Shown here piece by piece: positions 15,411-23,092 of a DNA stretch of 30,907 nt (position 1 is its first letter; each line of letters begins with the position of its first letter). The position numbers and the translations under genes were made by a program. Origin of the DNA: JBDTCS01 sp039923455 (lineage in GTDB: Bacteria; Bacteroidota; Ignavibacteria; Palsa-1295). The notes under the pieces were generated by a model that saw only the letters and a list, made by a program, of their open reading frames with translations, did no database searches and had not been told where the DNA came from. The DNA lies in the NCBI GenBank assembly GCA_039923455.1, contig JBDTCS010000077.1, positions 1 through 30,907 of the forward strand. The letters run 5' to 3'.

Positions 15411-15452
15411 TTGTGGTGCACATTGTGGTGCACATTGTGGTGCACATTGTGG
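15411..15452. repeat. Tandem 12-bp repeat (3.5 copies) upstream of the PAP2 gene
   Basis: The unit TTGTGGTGCACA occurs exactly at 15411-15422, 15423-15434 and 15435-15446, with a half copy TTGTGG to 15452. Each unit contains the palindrome GTGCAC. It begins 20 bp upstream of the PAP2 start, in its probable 5' region, so it may be a regulatory or slippage-prone site. Confidence 0.9.
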
Positions 15453-15534
15453 CTCCTGAGCATAATTCGGCACCCACTAATGGGCGCGTCCAGCTTTCCG
15501 AAGTGCCTTCCCGCAACTTCGAGCGGATTCGCCT

Positions 15535-16272
15535 CTAAAGATTAATTAGGGTATAGCGTTCCAGAAATTTTTGTACCGTCGGATCCTTCGAGAGCCGAAG
15601 TTCTTTTGGTGTACCGTCAAAATAGATTTTGCCTTCGAAGAGAAACACAACGCGATGCGCGATTCGATCGACGGTAAAGAGATCGTGCGTGACGATAATG
15701 CTTGTGACGTTGAGTCGTTTTGTGAGTCCATCGATCAACTGATCGATCTGATCGCTCGTAACCGGATCAAGACCAGTCGTTGGTTCATCGTAGAACATAT
15801 AGGCAGGCTCCATCGCAAGTGCGCGTGCCAAACCGACGCGCTTACGCATGCCACCCGAAAGCTCCGCAGGTTTGCGATCTTCGATGTTCCGTAAACCGAC
15901 GAGAGCAAGTTTTTCCTTTACGATACGCTCCAGTTCTACGACAGGAGTCTTCGTGTGTTCGCGCAATCCGAGTGTTATATTCTCCGCAACGGTCATCGAG
16001 TCGAATAGCGCGGCGCTCTGAAATAAATATCCGATACGCACGCGTAGCTCCTCGAGCTGCCTTTCGGTAGCTCGCGTTACATCGAGTCCATCGACGGTTA
16101 TCGTGCCCGCATCCGGACGGAGTAAGCCGATGATATGCTTTAGCAACACGCTTTTGCCGCTGCCGCTCTGACCGATCACAGCGACCGTCTCGCCGTCATG
16201 GATCGTGAGGTCCAGTTCGCGTAGAACGGTTTGCGTACCAAAAGATTTAGAGAGCCCTCGAATCTCAATCAT
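15535..16272 (-). CDS. mlaF: MlaF-like ABC transporter ATPase for lipid transport
   Basis: A 245-residue ATPase with Walker A GQSGSGKS (34-41), Q-loop around LFQSAALF, signature LSGGMRKRVGLARAL (about 138-152) and Walker B MFYDEPTTGLDP (about 160-171). The SAALFDSMTVAENI and LSGGMRKRV sequences mark the Mla/Ttg2A branch, which drives phospholipid transport between inner and outer membranes. It follows the permease gene by 10 bp on the same strand and is translated from ATG at 16272. No MlaD substrate-binding gene is adjacent. It may lie elsewhere. Confidence 0.94.
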   Translation of the reverse strand: MIEIRGLSKSFGTQTVLRELDLTIHDGETVAVIGQSGSGKSVLLKHIIGLLRPDAGTITVDGLDVTRATERQLEELRVRIGYLFQSAALFDSMTVAENITLGLREHTKTPVVELERIVKEKLALVGLRNIEDRKPAELSGGMRKRVGLARALAMEPAYMFYDEPTTGLDPVTSDQIDQLIDGLTKRLNVTSIIVTHDLFTVDRIAHRVVFLFEGKIYFDGTPKELRLSKDPTVQKFLERYTLINL

Positions 16273-16282
16273 GAATTCTGCG

Positions 16283-17050
16283 TCAGAATATTACTGTCCA
16301 AAGCACGTAATCCATAATGAGCACCATTGCGCTCGAAAGCACAAAGGAGCGGATCGTTGCGAGTCCCACACCTTCTGCTCCACCCTCGGTCCGAAATCCG
16401 ACGTGCACTCCGATGAGCGCCGTGACACCGCCGAAAACGAGCGACTTGAAAAGTCCGCCCAAAACATCTTTAACATGAAAAAACCGGCGCACAGAATCAA
16501 AAAATATCTTTGCAGTAATTCCAAGAAAAAAGTTTGATACGATTAGTGCACCACCAAGTGCGATTAAATTTGCAAAGATTACGAGCACAGGCATCATTAA
16601 AAATGCTGCGACTACGCGAGGCGTCGAGAGAAAACGTATCGGACTAATCGCAAGACTTTCGAGCGCGTCGATCTCTTCGCTCACTTTCATGGTTCCAAGT
16701 TCGGCAGCAATCGAAGCCCCGACACGCCCGGCGATAACAATAGCTGTGAGCACCGGACCGAGTTCGAGAAAAATTGCACGACTGACAGCAGAACCCAAAA
16801 AGCTATTTGTGATCAAGCCTTTGAATTGATAGGCAGCCTGCCACGCGCTCACCATGCCTGTAAAAAAGCCGATCACGACTACAAGCGGCAGCGAATCCGT
16901 GCCGATGTGCTCCATTTGAATAAGCAGTAACCGCGGATTTCGAAGTGTCGATGGTATATAGGATACCGTGGCTGCGAGCAACCGCGATATCTGCCCGAAC
17001 TCCGCAAGAAATCGCTTGGTCTTTCTGCCGATAGCTGCTACGACGTTCAC
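16283..17050 (-). CDS. mlaE: MlaE-like lipid-transport ABC permease
   Basis: A 255-residue MlaE/Ttg2B/YrbE permease. Landmarks are the IEHIGTDSLPLVVVIGFFTGMVSAWQ amphipathic start, the LGPVLTAIVIAGRVGASIAAELGTMKVSEEIDALE block (the coupling region of the family), ISPIRFLSTPRVVAAFLMMPVL, and a C-terminal GVGLATIRSFVLSSAMVLIMDY segment, with five to six membrane helices. It couples to the MlaF ATPase encoded 10 bp downstream to move phospholipids across the envelope in Gram-negative bacteria. This supports an outer membrane in the source organism. Confidence 0.94.
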   Translation of the reverse strand: MNVVAAIGRKTKRFLAEFGQISRLLAATVSYIPSTLRNPRLLLIQMEHIGTDSLPLVVVIGFFTGMVSAWQAAYQFKGLITNSFLGSAVSRAIFLELGPVLTAIVIAGRVGASIAAELGTMKVSEEIDALESLAISPIRFLSTPRVVAAFLMMPVLVIFANLIALGGALIVSNFFLGITAKIFFDSVRRFFHVKDVLGGLFKSLVFGGVTALIGVHVGFRTEGGAEGVGLATIRSFVLSSAMVLIMDYVLWTVIF

Positions 17051-17106
17051 GCTATGCTACGGTTGGTGACGAAATGTAATACATCCAAAACATAATATTT
17101 CAATTT

Positions 17107-17595
17107 TTAGAGATGCTCTATTAACGCTTGCAGATGCAGCATGCGCGCATATAATGTATCGAGTGCCGAATTTTGCATCAATGGTGGATCCAGGTTCGCC
17201 CAAGTATTCGAGCGCACAACTCCATCGAACTCCATTTTTAGTGTCGTCGTCAGGTTTCCCGTGCCACTTAAATGGAGCGTTTCCAGAGCACTAAAATTGT
17301 GATCCAAGAAAGCACTAAGCGAATCAATCTGAGTACGCTCCAGCATTCCGGCTCTTTCCGGCTTCAGAGATTTCTCTGATCGCGAATCATCACCGGGCAT
17401 CAGAACAAATTTCTTGCCGCTATCGTCAGAAGAAACTTCAAAAGTCTCCGAAACTCCTGAAAACCCACCGGAACGGGTCAAACTAAGCTTATATTTTGAG
17501 AAATGTGATGAACGGTAGCCATGTGAACCGCCACATCCAAAGAGAATCAATCCAAAAAGAACAATAAAAGATACACCCAGTAGTTTAGTCGTCAT
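17107..17595 (-). CDS. Predicted lipoprotein of unknown function
   Basis: 162 residues beginning MTTKLLGVSF and a hydrophobic stretch ending LFGC at residues 18-21, a lipobox with Cys21 as the lipidated residue, so it is expected at the membrane. The mature part is Ser/Gly-rich (GGSHGYRSSHFSKYKL) with a beta-rich middle and a helical C-terminus (LDTLYARMLHLQALIEHL). I know no enzyme motif or family. It lies 56 bp upstream of mlaE on the same strand, so it may be cotranscribed with mlaEF and act in envelope maintenance. That is only inference from position. Confidence 0.72.
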   Translation of the reverse strand: MTTKLLGVSFIVLFGLILFGCGGSHGYRSSHFSKYKLSLTRSGGFSGVSETFEVSSDDSGKKFVLMPGDDSRSEKSLKPERAGMLERTQIDSLSAFLDHNFSALETLHLSGTGNLTTTLKMEFDGVVRSNTWANLDPPLMQNSALDTLYARMLHLQALIEHL

Positions 17596-17648
17596 CAGGC
17601 AAAGTAGGCGATGCTCACAACTCTAATGCAAATTTAGGGTATCTTACG

Positions 17649-17704
17649 AGTTGTTAGGGAGAATCGGTGGATTCAGAAGTTAGGCACCGACTCCCCGAAC
17701 AACT
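17649..17704. repeat. 56-bp imperfect inverted repeat (18 paired positions)
   Basis: Arms at 17649-17669 and 17685-17704 pair in three blocks: AGTTGTT with AACAACT, GGGAG with CTCCC, and TCGGTG with CACCGA. They are separated by 1-2-base bulges and enclose a 15-base loop. It lies between the lipoprotein gene and the terminator of the large peptidase gene. It could be a small structured RNA or a decayed terminal-inverted-repeat element. No transposase is near. Confidence 0.6.
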
Positions 17705-17710
17705 TTCTCA

Positions 17711-17749
17711 GAAATAAAAAGCCACTCTTCGCTTGGCGATCGAGTGGCT
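17711..17749 (-). terminator. Rho-independent terminator of the large peptidase-barrel gene
   Basis: On the minus strand AGCCACTC pairs with GAGTGGCT (17742-17749 with 17720-17727), an inner TCGC/GCGA stem stacks inside, and a T-rich tract follows (A-run 17714-17720 on the plus strand). It lies about 50 bp after the stop codon at 17798. Confidence 0.9.
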
Positions 17750-17797
17750 GTATAAGTTATATATGGCAATACATGCTAAACTGGTCTGCGACGATCC

Positions 17798-20700
17798 TTA
17801 GAAATCCTCGCCGATGGATACGATATAATTCGGATGGGACCACGCACTCAGATTGGTCGTCCAAGCGATATCAAAGTGCACATAGAAACCGAAGAGATAA
17901 GTACGAACACCTGTTCCGGTGCTCAGCAAAAGATCGCGCGTTGTGATCGTCCCATCACTCGCTTTCTGGAATGGATAGACTTGATCTGTCCAAGCCGTGC
18001 CTGCATCAATGAAGGAATCACCAAAAAAGGCAAGTGGGAATCCTGCAACAATGATCGGGAAGGGATATCGGATCTCGATATTGCCAAGTAAATATTTCGT
18101 CCCCTCTTTTTCGTTATACGCAAATCCACGAACAGGCCGTCCCGAACTAAAGAAGGCATAATCCTCCGGCTCGTTGAGTGGGAAGACCTCGGTCTTGAAA
18201 AATCTGTTCACCCACCCATCAACACCACCGATGAAAAACTTTTGTGGTGTCGGACCAAAGCTCGCCGCACCCGCGAATCTGGTAGCGATAGAAAAATCAC
18301 TCGTGAGCTTTATGTAATACCTGAGATCAGCAGAAGGCGTCACAAATCCAAGCCAGTTGTTACCAAGCTTCGGGGCCGCAGAGATACCGATGTTATATCT
18401 CGCACCTGCTTTCGGATAAAAATAACTCCAGAGCACATCATCATGGATATACGTTAGCTGCGGAAACACCGTGAACTTGCGCTTCGTCGGCGTATTGTAG
18501 TCGATCAGATCACGTTCGAGCACCATCGCGGACGCCCCGACATCCAACCGATTGAATCTATCAAACGGATACGACACCGTGCCCGTCAACCCATACGAAG
18601 TAAATCTTGCAATCGCATACTGATTGTTCGGGTCATTCTGATCATTCGGAACGGTCAGGAATTGCGCCGTGTGAAATCCTGTCAAGCCCCAATTGTTGCG
18701 ATGCTCGAGATTATAATACGCAAGTATGTAATCCGAATTTTTCAGATCGAGAATCAGATTGGTACCGAAGAACAATTGATGATTACCCAGTTCATCCGAA
18801 AAGAGCATCTGCGTCGTACCCTGCAAACCATAATAGCCCGTATACCCTGCAGTGCCAAGAATAACATCGGGCGAGAAAACTACTTTATAGTCATGCACGA
18901 TGTAGTGACCGCTCGAATCTTTGTAATTCGTAATCGTCTCGAGTGGACGCGTCGAATGATAGTCGTGCATCGAACGCTCTTGCTCCGGATTGCTACCAAA
19001 CACATAATCGTGCAGATCCACATGGACGCCGCCATATCCACGTGCGGAGTCGCCGCTGGTCGAGGCATGCTGCCTGTCCGAAGTGAGTGTGTCGAGTCGG
19101 CTCATCATACGGCCTGAAGCGCTCTTGCGGAACTCGGTCATCGGTAGCGAATCAATATGTCGATCGCTGGGATTGCGCAACAAAAACATATCGTAGCCGC
19201 CCTTGTGCATAGCGCTGAAGGCGAGCTTCGAGGCATCATTCGAGATCGAGATCTGATCGATCTTCGAAACAGAATTTGTAAGCGGACGAGCTTTTTCGCC
19301 CTTCAGCGTCGAGGTCCAAATATTATTAATGCCGTTTTTATTACTAATGAAAAACAGTGCGGAGTTATCGTGTGCAACGGCAGGATAAATCTCGTCGGCG
19401 TCCGGGGTGTCGGTAATTCGCTCGATGGAATTCGAATCGAGATGAAAGCAATAAATATCTTTGCTCTTTGCAATATAATTCAAGCTTGCAGCGCGAGAGG
19501 TTGGGTACTCGCCTGGGACAAGATGATTATCGCGCTCACTAACGAAATAGATCGATCGTGAGTCGCCGGTCCAGTCCGGGTCGCGATCGTTGAATAGATC
19601 AAGCGTTAGATTTGTGACAGTTTTCGTTGTAAAATCATAGACATAGATATCGCTTGCACCGGACTTCACTCCGGCGAACGCAAGTTTTTTTCCATCGGGC
19701 GACCACTTCACCTGTTGTATCGCGTCGAGATCGAAATCGGGTAGCTTCTCTTGCTCGCTTGTGTTGACATCAATTAGATAGACAGCATCTTTCTCGCCGC
19801 TCTTTGCCGCAAGTGCGAGGCGCTTGCCATCCGGCGACCAGGATAATCCTGGAGTGAGCAAATGCAATTCTTCAAAATTACCCGTTGCACCACCGCCGCT
19901 CAGAACGCGCTTAATATCCTTCGGCTTCGAGAGACTCTGCACGTACACATCATAGTAATCATTTCGATCACTAATGAACGCGACGAGATCACCTTGCGGT
20001 GAAACCTCCGGTGAGGCATTAATAAAGTTCTCTAGCTTCTTGTGATCTGCAAGCACTTCGGCATAGTTCATCGGCTCTTCGAATCGCGCGATATCCGGAT
20101 AGTAGAGTACCTTGAGCGCTTGAATAAAGCGCTCGCTGAACTCTCCGACGGTCAAGCCAAACGTAGTACGAAAGCCAATTTCGATAGACCGCGAAGTTTT
20201 GATACGCTGCAAAAGCTCCGCAACTTTCTCCGGCCCATACTTCTGCGAGATATACCAATACATCGTTTGACCAACGCGATACTGCACATAACCACCAAGC
20301 CTCTCCAACGGCGGCACCGCCTCGTTCAGCGTCGCATCACGCATGAACATATCGGTCTCGATATCCAGACCTCGAAGCGATTCATACTCTGCGAGACCTT
20401 CGTTCATCCACGAAGGGATCATCATGCCACCACCCGTGAGCAGCGCTTGATACGTACCGCCGATGAACATATCATTGATCACGGCATGCACGAGTTCATG
20501 ATGAATCACGTGACGAAAGAGTTCGTAGTTACCTTCGAATGGCAACACCACACGATTCTTTAATAACTCCGTTACTCCACCAACACCTTCGGGAAGAAAC
20601 TCTCCGACAGCATTTGTCTGCTGAAAATCATTGTGCGAATTGTAACAGAGGATCGCGATGCGATTGGTAATATCATAGCGAACGGTATGCTCGATCGATT

Positions 20701-20974
20701 CGAGTGAGCTCTCAGCTTGTTCGGCGCAAAACTCCGCTAAATCACGGCCGCCCTGATAAAAATAAATATCAAAGTGCGGTGATTGAATAAACTTCCAATC
20801 GAAATTTTTGTATTGGACTTTATTCTTGCCAAACGCACTCCCAGGTTGCGCAATGCTTCGGGAAGTTGGAAGCATTACGAGCAGAATCGCAATAAAAACT
20901 ACGCTAAGAATAAGTGCAAACCGAGAGAAATATCTTGTCGCCTTCACCCGCATTTTAATACGATCTAATTGCAT
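17798..20974 (-). CDS. Outer-membrane peptidase-MA / TolB-propeller / beta-barrel fusion protein
   Basis: 1058 residues in three parts. After a signal or membrane segment (18-42) comes a gluzincin-like peptidase domain: HELVH at 159-163 gives the zinc HExxH, and NEGLAEY at 191-197 supplies Glu196 as the likely third ligand. Residues about 325-610 carry TolB/WD40-like PD40 repeats (SPDGKRLALAAKSG, SPDGKKLAFAGVKSG, NDASKLAFSAMHKGG). From about 725 to the end lies an Omp85/BamA-like surface-antigen barrel with aromatic, glycine-rich strands, ending SIGEDF with a terminal Phe as in outer-membrane proteins. This domain order is known in Bacteroidota and relatives; the substrate is unknown. The start could also be Met8. 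Terminators and a palindrome follow. Confidence 0.88.
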   Translation of the reverse strand: MQLDRIKMRVKATRYFSRFALILSVVFIAILLVMLPTSRSIAQPGSAFGKNKVQYKNFDWKFIQSPHFDIYFYQGGRDLAEFCAEQAESSLESIEHTVRYDITNRIAILCYNSHNDFQQTNAVGEFLPEGVGGVTELLKNRVVLPFEGNYELFRHVIHHELVHAVINDMFIGGTYQALLTGGGMMIPSWMNEGLAEYESLRGLDIETDMFMRDATLNEAVPPLERLGGYVQYRVGQTMYWYISQKYGPEKVAELLQRIKTSRSIEIGFRTTFGLTVGEFSERFIQALKVLYYPDIARFEEPMNYAEVLADHKKLENFINASPEVSPQGDLVAFISDRNDYYDVYVQSLSKPKDIKRVLSGGGATGNFEELHLLTPGLSWSPDGKRLALAAKSGEKDAVYLIDVNTSEQEKLPDFDLDAIQQVKWSPDGKKLAFAGVKSGASDIYVYDFTTKTVTNLTLDLFNDRDPDWTGDSRSIYFVSERDNHLVPGEYPTSRAASLNYIAKSKDIYCFHLDSNSIERITDTPDADEIYPAVAHDNSALFFISNKNGINNIWTSTLKGEKARPLTNSVSKIDQISISNDASKLAFSAMHKGGYDMFLLRNPSDRHIDSLPMTEFRKSASGRMMSRLDTLTSDRQHASTSGDSARGYGGVHVDLHDYVFGSNPEQERSMHDYHSTRPLETITNYKDSSGHYIVHDYKVVFSPDVILGTAGYTGYYGLQGTTQMLFSDELGNHQLFFGTNLILDLKNSDYILAYYNLEHRNNWGLTGFHTAQFLTVPNDQNDPNNQYAIARFTSYGLTGTVSYPFDRFNRLDVGASAMVLERDLIDYNTPTKRKFTVFPQLTYIHDDVLWSYFYPKAGARYNIGISAAPKLGNNWLGFVTPSADLRYYIKLTSDFSIATRFAGAASFGPTPQKFFIGGVDGWVNRFFKTEVFPLNEPEDYAFFSSGRPVRGFAYNEKEGTKYLLGNIEIRYPFPIIVAGFPLAFFGDSFIDAGTAWTDQVYPFQKASDGTITTRDLLLSTGTGVRTYLFGFYVHFDIAWTTNLSAWSHPNYIVSIGEDF

Positions 20975-21090
20975 GCTCAGATTATATCGATCCGTAAACC
21001 AGCTCTACACCTAAAGACACGTAAGTGCCCTCTAAGTTGCAACCGCTTTAGCGCAGGATAATTCACTTTGTGGAGCGAAAACGAAGGAAA

Positions 21091-22047
21091 CTATGCGGCC
21101 GATTGCGCCTTTATCTGCGCGAATACCACGCCACCAACGATTAACAGGGCACCACAGAGCTCTTCTGTTCCCATGCGGTCCGTGAGAAAAAAGTAACCGA
21201 TCATCGCCGCTACCACCGGCTCCAGCATATAAATCAGTGCGGCTCGGCTCGGGGAAATGGCGTTCTGATACCGGATTTGAAGGTAAGCGGTCCAGGCGGT
21301 CGCAAAGATTGTGGTGTAAAATAGCGGAAGTAGGGTGCGAGTGTCAAAAGTAAGGTGCGGACTTTCGGTAAAAGGCATCACAGCCGCCATCAAAATGGTC
21401 GCGACCAGGATCTGCGTGAACGTCACGAGTATTGCTCCATCGGCGTTGCTCTTGACCAACTGGACAACTCTCGGCAGCGCCTTATCCACCCAAACAATAT
21501 AGATCCCGAAACAAAATGCGCAACTAATACTCATCAGATCGCCAAACACAAAGCCCAGCTCGCCGCGATAAGGATGCGTCAGCAGCAATGTGCCACCGAT
21601 TGCAAGCAGGACTCCGATGAGTGTCCGCCTATCGCTGATATGTCGATTGATAAGATAGGCGAAGATCACCGTCCAGATGACGGCCGTCGAAGTGAGGAAC
21701 GCAGATTTCGAAGCAGTCGTCGTGAGCAATCCGATTCCCTGAAATGCGTAGCCGCCTCCGAGTGTCGCGCCAAGAATTAATGCATCGAGCGCAACTTGGC
21801 GCTCAAGCGCACTCTTCGGACGAAAGAGCACTTGCAATCCGCGACGCGCTTGTGGAAAAAAGAGGAAATAAAATATTGCGGTCATTCCGAAACGCAAGAC
21901 ATTGAAGAGCATCGGAGTTGAGCCCTCCAATCCGATCTTCACGACCGAGAACGTCGTCCCCCAAATGACCGGCAAGAGCACCATAAAAAACACAGCCCGC
22001 TGATGCGCACTATGTACTCTACCCCCGGAAGTATTCGAAGCGTCCAA
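21091..22047 (-). CDS. EamA-family (drug/metabolite) transporter
   Basis: A 318-residue inner-membrane protein with ten predicted helices in two EamA repeats. The first repeat starts VIWGTTFSVVKIGLEGS (residues 27-43) with the conserved WG and N-terminal half ending near LLLTHPYRG. The second begins at about residue 162 with GDLMSISCAFCFGIYIVWVD and ends near LIVGGVVFAQIK. The SRAALIYMLEPVVAAMIGYFFL segment is the family repeat-2 block. Such proteins export or import small metabolites; the substrate is not predictable. It diverges from the SDR gene of the arabinan-type block by about 295 bp. Confidence 0.9.
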   Translation of the reverse strand: MDASNTSGGRVHSAHQRAVFFMVLLPVIWGTTFSVVKIGLEGSTPMLFNVLRFGMTAIFYFLFFPQARRGLQVLFRPKSALERQVALDALILGATLGGGYAFQGIGLLTTTASKSAFLTSTAVIWTVIFAYLINRHISDRRTLIGVLLAIGGTLLLTHPYRGELGFVFGDLMSISCAFCFGIYIVWVDKALPRVVQLVKSNADGAILVTFTQILVATILMAAVMPFTESPHLTFDTRTLLPLFYTTIFATAWTAYLQIRYQNAISPSRAALIYMLEPVVAAMIGYFFLTDRMGTEELCGALLIVGGVVFAQIKAQSAA

Positions 22048-22342
22048 TGAAAATTATTTTTTTGCGCATTACGTTTTTTGCGTGCACAAACAAGAGAACT
22101 TGAAGGCAGTCAGTTCCTAACTGCTTGCTCATCAGCTGGATGGACGGCCTGTTACTCTCGGTTAGCACTTTTTCGGAGCCTGAATTTGACGGCTTAGGCA
22201 GTCTGGGCATCTCTCCGTCCCCTCGCAACGCGAATGCTTTACGGGCTGTTAGTGCTGTCTAATCTACTGCGGTGGGATATCTGAGTCTCGCCGGGTGATT
22301 GATTTGCCCTAAGTAAGAAAAAGTATACTGCTCTTTAGACAC
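22048..22342. other. 295-bp divergent intergenic region
   Basis: No gene is supported (a 40-codon frame near 22141 lacks a ribosome site). The stretch just before the SDR gene holds TATACT at 22324-22329 with TTGATT 19 bp upstream, a weak sigma-70-like promoter. A short GCAGT/ACTGC hairpin occurs near 22110-22125. Nothing else stands out. Confidence 0.4.
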
Positions 22343-23092
22343 ATGTCACTACCTTGGAAACACGCGATCGTTGTTGGCGCTTCGTCGGGAATTGGTAAAG
22401 CGCTTGCCGAAGAACTGCTGAAGCAGGGTGTTTCGGTTGCGATGATCGCTCGGCGCAATGAGGAGATGGAGCGGATCGCGCAAGCGAGCCCGAAGGCTCC
22501 GGGAGTGAAGGCACTCGTCTATCCGCACGACGTTCTCAACTACGATGCCACCCCTGCACTTTTTCAGGAGATCACTCACGATCTCGGCGGGCTTGATCTC
22601 ATCATCTATGCTTCCGGCGTGATGCCGAACGTCGATGAGCACGAGTACAACTTTACAAAGGATCGTGCGATGCTCGAGGTGAACACCGTCGCTGCCTTCG
22701 CATGGCTGAACGAAGCCGCGAAGCGTTTCGAGCAAACCAAACACGGGACGATCGTCGGAATTTCTTCTATCGCAGGTGAACGTGGTCGTCGAGGGAATCC
22801 GGCCTATTGCACGAGCAAGGCAGCGCTCACGACGTATCTCGAATCGTTGCGCAACAGACTGACGCGCTATGGCGTCAAAGTCGTCACGATCAAACCCGGA
22901 TTCATCGATACCGAAATGACTCGCGGCAAGCCCGGACTTTTTTGGTTGATCTCTGCTGAAGCTGCCGCGAAAGAAATTCTTGCAAAATCGGCACGCGGCA
23001 AACGCTCTGCATTTATTCCTGCGCGTTGGGCGCTCGTCGCGCTGATCATTCGGAACATTCCCTCTTTTATTTTTTCGAAGCTCGGTATATGA
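22343..23092 (+). CDS. DprE2-like SDR (decaprenylphosphoryl-2-keto-ribose reductase family)
   Basis: A 249-residue short-chain dehydrogenase. Residues 10-18 (VVGASSGIG) bind the cofactor and IARR at 36-39 suggests NADP(H) preference. The catalytic core is SSIAGERGRRGNPAYCTSKAAL, with Ser at about 145 and Tyr-x3-Lys at about 158-162. That stretch, with the ERxRRxN motif, matches DprE2 (Rv3791), which reduces the 2-keto intermediate to polyprenyl-phosphate-arabinofuranose. A hydrophobic C-terminus (ALIIRNIPSFIFSKL) would tether it to the membrane, as expected for a lipid-linked substrate. The stop overlaps the start of the FAD oxidase by 4 bp (ATGA), the classic DprE1-DprE2 pair in reversed order. 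Other SDR substrates cannot be excluded from sequence alone. Confidence 0.82.
   Translation: MSLPWKHAIVVGASSGIGKALAEELLKQGVSVAMIARRNEEMERIAQASPKAPGVKALVYPHDVLNYDATPALFQEITHDLGGLDLIIYASGVMPNVDEHEYNFTKDRAMLEVNTVAAFAWLNEAAKRFEQTKHGTIVGISSIAGERGRRGNPAYCTSKAALTTYLESLRNRLTRYGVKVVTIKPGFIDTEMTRGKPGLFWLISAEAAAKEILAKSARGKRSAFIPARWALVALIIRNIPSFIFSKLGI

Noticed and set aside
15411..15452. CRISPR or transposon end
   Set aside because: The units are contiguous short direct repeats with no transposase or duplication beside them.
22299..22329. Sigma-70 promoter TTGATT-N19-TATACT for the SDR gene
   Set aside because: The spacing is longer than ideal and only 13 bp remain to the ATG; kept only as a weak note in the intergenic entry.
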